From Treponema sp. OMZ 838 (GTDB taxonomy: Bacteria > Spirochaetota > Spirochaetia > Treponematales > Treponemataceae): a DNA stretch of 64,000 nucleotides. Both the position numbers and the translations under genes were made by a program. Positions within the stretch are counted from its first letter, which is position 1, and every line of letters starts with the position of its first letter. Location of the stretch: NCBI RefSeq assembly GCF_000775995.1, contig NZ_CP009227.1, positions 930,001 to 994,000 of the forward strand, given 5' to 3'. Below are positions 8,089-15,304 of this stretch, one piece after another. The notes beneath the pieces are model-generated. The model was given only the letters and a program-made list of their open reading frames with translations. It did not search any database and was not told the DNA's origin.

Positions 8089-8183
8089 CGCCATGGATGG
8101 CGGAGGTTCTATGCAGCAGCGAGATTTGTGCCCATGCACAAATCTCGTCGATGAAAACTGCACATGGACGTGCAGTTTTCATC
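8089..8183 (+). repeat. Three-hairpin module, copy 3
   Basis: Hairpin 1 is CGCC-ATGGAT-GGCG (8089-8102); after GCAGCAG comes hairpin 2, CGAGATTTGTGC-CCAT (8120-8147); hairpin 3 (8150-8183) has perfect 14-base arms around ATGGAC. The last bases overlap the stop codon of the FGE-domain lipoprotein gene, so it could also act as that gene's 3' hairpin. Confidence 0.7.
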
Positions 8184-9732
8184 ATGGGCGACAAACCACA
8201 CGCAAGCCAAGAATGAAGTAGCTGATGTCCGGGTGGCGGCCGTCCCGATACGCACGAGCGGCCTTGCTCGCGCCATCGTTCCAGCTACCTCCGCGATGGA
8301 CGCGGCTATCACCGGAATCAGCACCCGTAGGGTTGGTTTTCCCGCCTTCAGGCGTACTGTTACTATACCAGTCCCAGCACCATTCCCATACGTTCCCGCT
8401 CATGTCATACAGCCCGTATCCGTTCGGTTGCTTCTTCTTTACTTCGTGCGTCTTACCGTTCGTATCTCCTCCATCGCTATCAGCGTACCACGCATAGTTT
8501 TTAAGTTCGCTGTTATCATCCGTTCCTGCCCATTCATTTTCAGTTCCGCCTTTCGCTGCCCATTCCCATTCAGCCTCTGTCGGCAGCCGGAACCCGTTCT
8601 TGCTTATATCTAATACGACATTATTCCACTCAATATTATTCGATGTGGGAATAGCACTGTATTCAAGTGTTGCAAAATCTATCGGGATTCCTGAAACCGT
8701 TACCATATAACACGGGTCTAGGTGGCATGCAAGACTCAGCTTATTGCAAAACGCAATTGCATGATACCAGTCGATATTCTCTACCGGACGCTTTCCTTGC
8801 GCTTCGCCGCTTGCAGGACTTGTATCATAGGTAGCCCACCACTGCACTTTATTTCCCGTATTATCAAAAAAACTCGGATTACTGCCCATCACCGCAGTCC
8901 ACAGCTCCTGCGTTACTTCCGTCTCGCCTATCCGGTATGCACTAAGGCTTACTGTGTGCGGTTGGTTATTGCTTTTATTGCTGTGCCCCACGTTTCCGCC
9001 TGTTACCGCTGCAATCCCTTTCATCGTAAAGTCTACGCTGCCTACCGTGTAGGTTTTATCAGCAGATGCGGGCGGTGTCGGCGGTACACTGTTACTCTCA
9101 AAGCTCACTTTAATCTCGACTGCCTTTGTAACGGTGTGGGTATAGGAATTCGTCGTGTTGCTTATAACAACCCCGTCTACCTTCCATTCTTTTACCTTGT
9201 ACCCAGAATGAGCCGTTGCGGTAAAGGTGACCATTTTGTCCTTTTCGACGTTTATGGGGCTTACCGCTGTATCCGTTATCCCGTCTGCCTTTGCTTTAAG
9301 CGTACCGTTCGGCGGTGTGCCGTCTACGCCGAAGGTTACAGCTACGTCAGAAGGCGGTAATACCTTAAAGCTCACCGTTACCGTTACAGTAGCCGTTACC
9401 TTTACTTTTGCGGTAGTGTTACCATCTGTTCCGGTACCGCTTTCAAAGGCGCCGCCTTCAATTGTCCACTTCTCTACTTCATAACCCTTTTCAGGCACTG
9501 CGGTAAACACAACCGTCTTATCTTTTTCAACTACGCTGCCACTTGTAATCGGCTTACTATCTACCGCTGCTCCAACACTACCGTGTTCCCCGGCACTAAA
9601 CGTTACCGCAAATGTTTCCGGTTTAACCGTTATCTTATTCGGACATCCGGTAAACAAAAACAATACGGTAAACACCAATCCTATTGCAAACAAGCTCATC
9701 AGCTTGCTTGCTTTCAATTTCCGTGTTTTCAT
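8182..9732 (-). CDS. Lipoprotein with InlB-like repeats and FGE/SUMF domain
   Basis: This 516-residue exported lipoprotein has the lipobox LFTGC near residue 28. Residues 40-215 hold two to three InlB-B-like beta repeats (VTFSAGEHGSVGAAVD..., FTAVPEKGYEVEKWTI; FTATAHSGYKVKEWKVDG). Residues 225-516 are a formylglycine-generating-enzyme (sulfatase-modifying factor) domain: YRIGETEVTQELWTAVMG, RPVENIDWYHAIAFCNKLS, FRLPTEAEWEWAAKGG, DMSGNVWEWCWDWY and SRVHRGGSW. In many bacteria this fold is used as a surface ligand-binding or C-type-lectin-like module rather than an enzyme. The ATG at 9732 was chosen for GGAGAG ahead of it and because it begins the signal peptide. Surface location is inferred. 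Confidence 0.85.
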   Translation of the reverse strand: MKTRKLKASKLMSLFAIGLVFTVLFLFTGCPNKITVKPETFAVTFSAGEHGSVGAAVDSKPITSGSVVEKDKTVVFTAVPEKGYEVEKWTIEGGAFESGTGTDGNTTAKVKVTATVTVTVSFKVLPPSDVAVTFGVDGTPPNGTLKAKADGITDTAVSPINVEKDKMVTFTATAHSGYKVKEWKVDGVVISNTTNSYTHTVTKAVEIKVSFESNSVPPTPPASADKTYTVGSVDFTMKGIAAVTGGNVGHSNKSNNQPHTVSLSAYRIGETEVTQELWTAVMGSNPSFFDNTGNKVQWWATYDTSPASGEAQGKRPVENIDWYHAIAFCNKLSLACHLDPCYMVTVSGIPIDFATLEYSAIPTSNNIEWNNVVLDISKNGFRLPTEAEWEWAAKGGTENEWAGTDDNSELKNYAWYADSDGGDTNGKTHEVKKKQPNGYGLYDMSGNVWEWCWDWYSNSTPEGGKTNPTGADSGDSRVHRGGSWNDGASKAARAYRDGRHPDISYFILGLRVVCRP

Positions 9733-9844
9733 TATATTCTCTCTCCAATTAGTATGTTCTCTCATTATGAGTTCGTTTTCTCCTTAATTCATAATTATGC
9801 TTTATGAATTCTGAATTCCTTAAATTATGCATTCATAATTCTAA

Positions 9845-9887
9845 AGGGCACCTCTAAAAACTCAGGTATAGTTTTTAGAGGTGCCCT
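9845..9887. terminator. Perfect 18-bp hairpin, repeated terminator-like element
   Basis: Arms AGGGCACCTCTAAAAACT (9845-9862) and its exact complement (9870-9887) with a 7-base loop. The same core (GGGCATCTCTAAAAA) recurs at 34049-34088 and a variant at 34154-34195, so this is a dispersed family. It lies upstream of the FGE lipoprotein gene, so it probably insulates rather than terminates that gene. Confidence 0.55.
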
Positions 9888-9998
9888 AAATTGATTTATC
9901 CTGTGTCGAACCACACTGCCTGACGGCTGCTACGATAGAGCCCTGAAAATAATCGGTAATGGTTAATTTGTAATGGGTAATTATGAGGTACAAAATTT

Positions 9999-10049
9999 AT
10001 TCGTGCGGAGGGTTTAATACCCCGACGCTCTGCATCGGGGTTGTTGATT
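9999..10049 (+). repeat. Short palindromic repeat, CCCCGACGC family, copy 1
   Basis: Starts ATTCGTGCGGAG, then TTTAATA, the stem CCCCGACGC (10020-10028)-TCT-GCATCGGGG (10032-10040), then TTGTTGATT. The same outer sequences flank a longer two-stem version at 11824-11943 (opposite strand), as if this copy had lost the middle by recombination between its two stems. Confidence 0.6.
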
Positions 10050-10222
10050 GCTGAAACGCTCCTCTCTATCCGCCTCCGCATACTTGGTATCCTTTGCGGT
10101 TTAAAATAAAAAAAGACTAACAGTACGTTTGCCGCCTGCAAAAGATGAGAGAAATCGATTATGGTGTTGTCTGAATGAAAAATCTGCCCGCTTATCAGGG
10201 CACGGCCATGCTTATGCCTTAA

Positions 10223-10358
10223 GTTGCTGAGTTGCTGAGTTGCTGAGTTGCTGAGTTGCTGAGTTGCTGAGTTGCTGAGTTGCTGAGTTGCTGAGTTGCT
10301 GAGTTGCTGAGTTGCTGAGTTGCTGAGTTGCTGAGTTGCTGAGTTGCTGAGTTGCTGA
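10223..10358 (+). repeat. 17 perfect tandem copies of an 8-bp unit
   Basis: GTTGCTGA is repeated 17 times without a change over 136 bases. On the minus strand it can be read as a Ser-Ala-Thr-Gln-Gln-Leu-Ser-Asn octapeptide repeat, continuing a 46-codon open frame that starts at 10499. That frame resembles no family and is probably not a gene. No spacer sequences are present. Confidence 0.9.
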
Positions 10359-10502
10359 GTTAGTATTCCATGCGGCTACAGGTATGTCAAGTACATTGCA
10401 CAGGGTTTGCGCTTTGGAGAAAGAGTTTTTATATTGCGGTAATAGTATGCGTCGGCTCAGCATAATTATAAGTATAGGGGCAAATATTGCAAAATGCAAG
10501 GG

Positions 10503-10535
10503 CTTTTGAAAATATGCATACCGTCTACGGCATTC
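10503..10535 (+). repeat. Left-end fragment of the palindromic element
   Basis: CTTTTGAAAATATGCATACC followed by GTCTACGGC is identical for about 29 bases to the left end of element copy E4 at 48736, then diverges. No right end is found nearby. Confidence 0.55.
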
Positions 10536-10645
10536 CTGCGAACAACTTAATTGGTAAGAGGCATAGATAATAAGCGTTAGGGATTGGAGGGGCAGCGCAG
10601 CTGTTCCGCAGGAATGAAGCGCTAGCGGAACCCCGCAAAGCCCGA

Positions 10646-10689
10646 CGGTCGGTCAAACATTGACATCTATGTCGATGTTTGACCGACCG
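10646..10689 (-). terminator. 44-base hairpin downstream of the RlmM-like gene
   Basis: Outer arms CGGTCGGTCAAACAT (10646-10660) and its complement (10675-10689) enclose a second short stem GACAT-CT-ATGTC. It begins 17 bases after the stop codon at 10707. No T-run follows, so its role as a terminator is inferred from position. The nested form resembles hairpin 3 of the three-hairpin module. Confidence 0.45.
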
Positions 10690-10706
10690 AAACGCCCAAA
10701 ATATAC

Positions 10707-11954
10707 TTACTCATTAAACATTTCCTCGCCCGCATCAATGAACGGCGCACACAGCCAAGTCAGCTCGTGTTTGTTTGCAGTAAGATGAACAATTTTTGAA
10801 TGAGGAATTTCCGCAAAGCGGCGGATCGTATCGAAGTCGGGCGCCCCCTGCATTTTGATTGTGCAGATAAATTTTGAACAAAGACCGCTTGCCCGCCACC
10901 GTTCAACCCATTCCAGTAAGCGGGGCGGATAACAAATAACATCGGAACATACCCAATCCTGTTTACCGAGACTTTCGGGAGTTAATGTAAACGCATCATG
11001 CTGCATAAACGTAATCCGCGGTTCACGCATCAAAAAATCTGCCAGCGGGCTCCGGTCAATAGCAATTATCTCCGCGCCCAGATTATTCAGTACCCACGTC
11101 CATCCGCCGGGACACGCCCCCGCATCCACACAATGGGAACCGCGCTGAGGTAATGCCCAGTCTACCGGTATTACCGATGGAACAGCCCCTCCCTTTTGCT
11201 CTGCAGCACATCGATAGTAAAAGTCTAACAGGGTTAAGGCTTCCCACAATTTAAGGTAGGCGCGGCTTGGTGGATTTTGATGATCTTCGGTAAAGCGGAT
11301 AACGCCGAGCGGAAACGGCGACGAGGTTTTCGCAGATGCAAGCAAGATATGTTCATCTAGCAACGACCACACCCCCATACCGGCAAGCGGCACGGTATAA
11401 GGAAACGGTTTTTCTTTTTTGCTGATATACGGCAGCTTTGCACCAATCAATTCCGCCCGCCTAAAACAGTTAAGCGGATAGTGCGCCCAATTTCGTTGAA
11501 TACCTCGCAACAGCTCCGCAGCTTCTCCAATACTACGGAACCGCACCACAAACGGTTCTTCCCAGCACAGCTGTTTCCAAAATACTTCCTGCCGTATATC
11601 CTCACAGTACACAAGCTTGCTTGACTGAACCGGCACATCGCTCAACTTAAAATCACTATGGCCTTCGGAAGCGGAAGAAAAGCGCCACATACGCCCGGAT
11701 GAACCATCAGTCTGCAAAGCCAGCTCATCATCCAAATGCGATTCAAAACCTTGTACCGGTATCCATGCCTTACCGGCTAACTTACAAACAGAACCATAAG
11801 GTTTTGCAGCCGCAATTTTACACAAATCAACAACCCCGACGCAAGCGTCGGAGTATGTTGTTCTCATAAGGTGGTTGCAGTCGGCTTTAATACCCTTTGT
11901 TACGACGCAAAGCGTCGGGGTATTAAATCCTCCGCACGAATCAATCATCATCAT
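10707..11954 (-). CDS. RlmM-like 23S rRNA 2'-O-methyltransferase
   Basis: The C-terminal half is a Rossmann methyltransferase like E. coli RlmM (2'-O-methylation of C2498). HCVDAGACPGGWTWVLNNLG is the SAM-binding loop, then IIAIDRSPL, MQHDAF, DWVCSDVICYPPRLLEWVERW and FICTIKMQGAPDF with the catalytic Lys. The middle resembles the THUMP-like region. At 415 residues it is longer than RlmM (about 366). Roughly the first 44 codons lie in a dispersed palindromic repeat (11824-11943), so the original 5' end was probably replaced or extended. There is no convincing Shine-Dalgarno for ATGATGATG at 11954. The rRNA target is inferred. Confidence 0.75.
   Translation of the reverse strand: MMMIDSCGGFNTPTLCVVTKGIKADCNHLMRTTYSDACVGVVDLCKIAAAKPYGSVCKLAGKAWIPVQGFESHLDDELALQTDGSSGRMWRFSSASEGHSDFKLSDVPVQSSKLVYCEDIRQEVFWKQLCWEEPFVVRFRSIGEAAELLRGIQRNWAHYPLNCFRRAELIGAKLPYISKKEKPFPYTVPLAGMGVWSLLDEHILLASAKTSSPFPLGVIRFTEDHQNPPSRAYLKLWEALTLLDFYYRCAAEQKGGAVPSVIPVDWALPQRGSHCVDAGACPGGWTWVLNNLGAEIIAIDRSPLADFLMREPRITFMQHDAFTLTPESLGKQDWVCSDVICYPPRLLEWVERWRASGLCSKFICTIKMQGAPDFDTIRRFAEIPHSKIVHLTANKHELTWLCAPFIDAGEEMFNE
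11824..11943 (-). repeat. Palindromic repeat, CCCCGACGC family, long copy
   Basis: On the minus strand it reads ATTCGTGCGGAG, TTTAATACCCC, the stem CGACGCTTTGCGTCG, about 40 bases, a second stem CCGACGCTTGCGTCGG, then GTTGTTGATT. The outer parts equal the shorter copy at 9999-10049. It supplies the first codons of the RlmM-like open frame. Confidence 0.6.
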
Positions 11955-11975
11955 AATAGTCTTTTCTTTTGTATC

Positions 11976-11997
11976 GGCAAAAACAATAGGGCATAAA
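11976..11997 (+). repeat. 22-bp direct repeat, left copy
   Basis: Begins GGCAAAAACAATAGGG and ends GCATAAA. An identical 22-base sequence lies at 12602-12623. The two flank the orphan gene at 12046-12564 and look like a target-site duplication or recombination scar. Confidence 0.7.
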
Positions 11998-12016
11998 TGA
12001 GATTAAATCAATAGTG

Positions 12017-12025
12017 TGGTATAAT
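12017..12025 (+). promoter_or_regulatory. Extended -10 promoter of the orphan gene
   Basis: TGG-TATAAT at 12017-12025, 20 bases before the ATG at 12046. No good -35 is seen, which fits an extended -10 type. GAGGT provides a ribosome site. Confidence 0.5.
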
Positions 12026-12045
12026 AAGAACCCGAGGTATAAGCA

Positions 12046-12564
12046 ATGAACAGATATAAACAATTGTATTATAAGCTTTTTACAAAATTTGATCATGTTC
12101 ATCACGGTTGGACAAACTTACATTTCTATTATTATGATTATTCCATAACAGTAGATTTTTCGGCGATAATGGATTCATTTCCGAATTTTTTACAATGGAT
12201 TAAGCGTGTCGAAAATTTAGAAATACATAAAAGGGCATATGTGAATATCGATCAGGAAGGATACTATAAAAGATTAACATGCAAAAAAATTAGTGAAACG
12301 TTGCTGAGTTTTACTATTCAATCCGATAACCGTTTTAGTTTTAAAATTGAGGGAATCGATTCAAGATATTTTATATGTCAATTACTTAAAACGTTACATA
12401 ATTACACTGTACAGTTTCCGAACGAGCCATGGACAGGAATCAAGCTTGATAAATTAATATATACTGAATGCGGCTCTCTAATAGAAAAATATAAAACGAC
12501 CTGTAACGCCTGCCTAAAACAATGCGAGCAATTTCAAAATTCAGTTTGTCTATGTGATACATGA
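12046..12564 (+). CDS. Orphan hypothetical protein between direct repeats
   Basis: This 172-residue soluble protein fits no family I recognise. It is rich in Tyr, Phe, Lys and Ile, visibly more AT-rich than its neighbours, and ends in a Cys-rich tail (CNACLKQCEQF...CLC) that might bind metal or form disulfides. It has its own extended -10 promoter and GAGGT ribosome site. It is the only plus-strand gene between two minus-strand units, and sits between perfect 22-bp repeats at 11976 and 12602. Base composition, orientation and repeats together suggest a laterally gained cassette. Function unknown. Confidence 0.7.
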   Translation: MNRYKQLYYKLFTKFDHVHHGWTNLHFYYYDYSITVDFSAIMDSFPNFLQWIKRVENLEIHKRAYVNIDQEGYYKRLTCKKISETLLSFTIQSDNRFSFKIEGIDSRYFICQLLKTLHNYTVQFPNEPWTGIKLDKLIYTECGSLIEKYKTTCNACLKQCEQFQNSVCLCDT

Positions 12565-12601
12565 GCAAAACTATCAGTATGACAAGCCGCACTACCGCTA
12601 T

Positions 12602-12623
12602 GGCAAAAACAATAGGGCATAAA
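12602..12623 (+). repeat. 22-bp direct repeat, right copy
   Basis: Identical to 11976-11997. Its last bases run into the terminator of the ribosomal operon, so the insertion point would have been just beyond that terminator. Confidence 0.7.
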
Positions 12624-12651
12624 AAAACGCTCGGCAAAGCGAGCGTTTTTT
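12622..12651 (-). terminator. Rho-independent terminator of the ribosomal operon
   Basis: A 12-base-pair stem, AAAAAACGCTCG (12622-12633) and CGAGCGTTTTTT (12640-12651), with a 6-base loop. Read on the minus strand it ends in a T-run 20 bases after the rpmB stop codon. It is symmetric enough to work for the plus-strand gene ending at 12564 as well. Confidence 0.85.
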
Positions 12652-12670
12652 GCAAAACATAGCGTTATAT

Positions 12671-12859
12671 TTACGCCTTAGCTTCGGCGGCCTTCTTGTT
12701 TTTCAGCATTGCACGGCCGACTTTTGAGATATTGACTTTCTTTCCGTCAATTTCTTGTTCATACAGAAGTTTAACACCGGTTTGGCCGGTTACGGGACAA
12801 GTACCCCGCCCATGGTTGGGAACACTTTTAATTCCCTTTCCGCGATGTGCTTTCGACAT
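12671..12859 (-). CDS. rpmB: 50S ribosomal protein L28
   Basis: 62 residues: MSKAHRGKGIKSVPNHGRGT, then CPVTGQTGVKLLYEQEIDGK, the short L28 form. It is basic and lacks the N-terminal zinc-ribbon Cys set of some L28 proteins. It lies 3 bases after rplQ and is last in the operon, directly before the terminator. Placing rpmB at the end of the alpha operon is not the usual arrangement. Confidence 0.9.
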   Translation of the reverse strand: MSKAHRGKGIKSVPNHGRGTCPVTGQTGVKLLYEQEIDGKKVNISKVGRAMLKNKKAAEAKA

Positions 12860-12862
12860 AGT

Positions 12863-13306
12863 TTAGCCCTCCGCTGCCTTTGACTTTGCAGCACCCTTGT
12901 CTGCACCGTCTTTCTTTGCGTCTGCCGACTTCTTCGTGCTCTTATCGAGCGTATAGTCAACCAGCTCTAAAATTGCAACCTGTGCGGCATCGCCCTCGCG
13001 TAACCCTAATTTAAGCACACGAGTATATCCGCCGTTCCGCTCCTTCATACGCGGCCCGATGTCGGTAAACAATTTATTCAAGATTGCCTCATCCCAAATA
13101 TAGGTTGCAGCCTGCCGCCGATTATGTACTGAATCGACCTTAGCACGGGTAATAAGCTTTTCTGCGGTTCGCCGAATCTCCATCGCCTTTTGTTTTGTCG
13201 TAGTAATCCGCTCGTACTTAAACAGTGATGTAACCATGTTACGATGCAATGCGCGGCGATGTGCACTGGTACGTGAAAGCGGATTAAAGCCGTTTTTATG
13301 CTTCAT
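12863..13306 (-). CDS. rplQ: 50S ribosomal protein L17
   Basis: 147 residues. [20 protein letters not shown] and [19 protein letters not shown] are the L17 core lining the peptide-exit tunnel region of the large subunit. A Lys/Ala-rich tail of about 25 residues ([18 protein letters not shown]) extends past the conserved part. The start overlaps the end of rpoA by 11 bases, implying coupled translation. Confidence 0.97.
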   Translation of the reverse strand: MKHKNGFNPLSRTSAHRRALHRNMVTSLFKYERITTTKQKAMEIRRTAEKLITRAKVDSVHNRRQAATYIWDEAILNKLFTDIGPRMKERNGGYTRVLKLGLREGDAAQVAILELVDYTLDKSTKKSADAKKDGADKGAAKSKAAEG

Positions 13307-14351
13307 CTGTTTCTTCCTTCTGTCTCGATAACTTGATCGAATTCTTTAAATGACTGTAATCAGTCATACCCAAACTCAAATTACGTTCCGCCAACTTTTC
13401 TTGTATTTCCTGCAAACTCTTCTTTCCGACATTTCGAGTTTTCGAAATCTCATCCTCGGTCATCATTGTCAAATCACGGATTGTTGAAACGTTTGCGTTT
13501 TTCAAACAATTAGAAGCCCGCACGGAAAGATCAAGCTCAGTTATCGGTGTGTCAAGCAACTGCTTTATCATTTCATCGCTTTCATCGGATTCATCATCGC
13601 TCAAAAGTTCATTCTCGTTAAAGTTCACAAAAACGGTAAAATGTTCTTTCGCGATTTTTGCAGCTTCCGCTAGCGCATCTTCAGGCCGTATGGTACCGTC
13701 CGTCCAGATTTCAAGCACAAGCTTATCATAATCGTTGCGCTGCCCTACTCTGCACGGCTGAATTTCATAGCTGACTTTTCGAACCGGGCTAAAGATAGTA
13801 TCCAACGAGATTGTCCCGACAACTTCGACATATTTTTCATTCGTTTCCGCCGGTACATAACCGCGGCCGAAATCAACCTGAACTTCCAGCTCAACATGAG
13901 CATTTCCCATCAGCTCCATAATATGAAGATCATCGGATAAAATTTCAAGTTGACCGGGTTTTGCAAAATCGGCTGCACTAACGGAGCATGGGCCTTTAAA
14001 ATCAAACAAAAAGACATCTTGTTCAATCTCATTTGGGAGCCGCAGCCGCATTTGCTTGAGGTTATTCAAAACTTCCATCGTGTCTTCGGTTACGTTTGGA
14101 ATTGCTTCAAACTCGCTCGATATACCATGCGGAACATCATCAGCGCCGTAAGAGGTAATTTTTACAGCGGAAATAGCATACCCTTGTATCGAAGACAACA
14201 AAACACGCCGCAAACAATTGCCGATCGTTGTGCCGAATCCTGTTTCAAAGGGAGACGCCGTAAACTTACCATAGCTGTCATTTGAGACATCTGCTGCAAA
14301 TTCCAGACCTTTTGGTTTTTTGAATCCTTTCAAAAGATTTTTACGAGCCAT
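13296..14351 (-). CDS. rpoA: RNA polymerase alpha subunit
   Basis: 351 residues, slightly longer than the usual 310-330. The N-terminal dimerisation domain is clear ([31 protein letters not shown]). The C-terminal domain carries [17 protein letters not shown] and [19 protein letters not shown], the helix-hairpin-helix region that contacts UP-elements and activators. The linker ([17 protein letters not shown]) is unusually acidic. It lies between rpsK and rplQ as in the classic alpha operon; rpsD is absent from this run. Confidence 0.97.
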   Translation of the reverse strand: MARKNLLKGFKKPKGLEFAADVSNDSYGKFTASPFETGFGTTIGNCLRRVLLSSIQGYAISAVKITSYGADDVPHGISSEFEAIPNVTEDTMEVLNNLKQMRLRLPNEIEQDVFLFDFKGPCSVSAADFAKPGQLEILSDDLHIMELMGNAHVELEVQVDFGRGYVPAETNEKYVEVVGTISLDTIFSPVRKVSYEIQPCRVGQRNDYDKLVLEIWTDGTIRPEDALAEAAKIAKEHFTVFVNFNENELLSDDESDESDEMIKQLLDTPITELDLSVRASNCLKNANVSTIRDLTMMTEDEISKTRNVGKKSLQEIQEKLAERNLSLGMTDYSHLKNSIKLSRQKEETDEA

Positions 14352-14366
14352 TTAAACTCCTTTTTA

Positions 14367-14750
14367 TTAGATGCGGCGGGTCTTGCGGGGACGGCAACCG
14401 TTATGCGGAATAGGGGTTACGTCATTAATGGAGCGAACTTTAAGCCCCATAACGCCAAGTGTTCTGATTGCAGATTCGCGGCCGACACCCGGTCCCTTCA
14501 CAAATACGTGAACTTCCCGTAATCCATACTGCTGAACGCGCTGTACAGCCGTTTCCGCGACTGTTTGTGCAGCGAAGGGGGTAGATTTTTTCGCACCGTT
14601 AAATCCCAAGCCGCCGGAGGATGCCCAAGACAACGCATTGCCCTTCAAATCGGTTATGGTAATAATGGTATTGTTAAAGGTTGCCTGAATATAGACATTT
14701 CCTTCATATACGCTTTTCTTTTCTTTTCGTTTTTTTGCGGTTGTAGCCAC
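14367..14750 (-). CDS. rpsK: 30S ribosomal protein S11
   Basis: 127 residues. [21 protein letters not shown] and the C-terminal [20 protein letters not shown] are diagnostic of S11, a platform protein near the mRNA exit. It is 16 bases downstream of rpsM in the alpha part of the operon. Confidence 0.97.
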   Translation of the reverse strand: MATTAKKRKEKKSVYEGNVYIQATFNNTIITITDLKGNALSWASSGGLGFNGAKKSTPFAAQTVAETAVQRVQQYGLREVHVFVKGPGVGRESAIRTLGVMGLKVRSINDVTPIPHNGCRPRKTRRI

Positions 14751-14766
14751 AGCTTATCCTCCAAAA

Positions 14767-15132
14767 TTACTTCTTCTTACCGGCAACGGTCTTTTTCTTA
14801 CCTTTGCGAGTACGAGAATTAGTTCTTGTGCGTTGTCCGCGGACGGGCAAGCCTTTACGATGTCGTAAACCGCGATAGCAGCCGATATCCATCAAGCGCT
14901 TGATGTTCAGAGCGACTTCGGTACGAAGCCGGCCTTCAACCTTGTAATCCTGGTCGATAACGGCACGGATGGCGGCAAGTTCATCCTGATTTAAATCGTT
15001 GATCATCCGCATCGGATCAATTTTTGACTTTTCGCAAATTGCTTTTGCAGATGAGTGAGATATTCCATAGATATACGTCAACGCGATATTAACATGTTTA
15101 TTGGGGAGGTCGACCCCAGAAATACGAGCCAT
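14767..15132 (-). CDS. rpsM: 30S ribosomal protein S13
   Basis: 121 residues. [20 protein letters not shown], the helix-two-turn-helix region and the basic tail [20 protein letters not shown] define S13, which contacts tRNA in the P site and the inter-subunit bridge. It follows rpmJ by 16 bases with a GGAGG-type ribosome site. Confidence 0.97.
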   Translation of the reverse strand: MARISGVDLPNKHVNIALTYIYGISHSSAKAICEKSKIDPMRMINDLNQDELAAIRAVIDQDYKVEGRLRTEVALNIKRLMDIGCYRGLRHRKGLPVRGQRTRTNSRTRKGKKKTVAGKKK

Positions 15133-15148
15133 TCTTCAGTTTCCTCCA

Positions 15149-15262
15149 TTAGCCTTGTCGCTGCTTGTGTTTGGGATTCGTGCAGATAATCCGCACAATT
15201 CCGTTGCGTTTAATAACCTTACATTTATCGCAAATAGGCTTTACGCTGGTTCTTACTTTCAT
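15149..15262 (-). CDS. rpmJ: 50S ribosomal protein L36
   Basis: 37 residues, [20 protein letters not shown] then [17 protein letters not shown]. Cys11, Cys14, Cys27 and His32 form the expected zinc site, so this is the zinc-binding form. GGAGAA stands just before the ATG. It sits between secY and rpsM, its standard place when infA is missing. Confidence 0.96.
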   Translation of the reverse strand: MKVRTSVKPICDKCKVIKRNGIVRIICTNPKHKQRQG

Positions 15263-15304
15263 ATTGTTCTTCTCCTTAACAAAAGAATAACCTTTCCTGA
15301 AATA

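Noticed and set aside
8182-9732. Diversity-generating retroelement target
   Set aside because: The FGE fold is used by such targets, but no reverse transcriptase and no adenine-mutated template repeat was seen in the window.
9845-9887. Insertion-sequence terminal repeats with the similar hairpin at 34049
   Set aside because: The two are complete hairpins 24 kb apart without a transposase between and end as terminator-like stems, so a shared short repeat family is the simpler view.
9896-10141. Minus-strand 81-codon frame
   Set aside because: It runs through the CCCCGACGC repeat and has no ribosome site or recognisable sequence.
10223-10358. CRISPR-like array
   Set aside because: The 8-bp units are contiguous with no spacers; it is a simple tandem repeat.
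10212-10499. Minus-strand gene with an SATQQLSN repeat tail
   Set aside because: Most of it is the translated 8-bp repeat; the 46-codon start has no ribosome site and no family resemblance.
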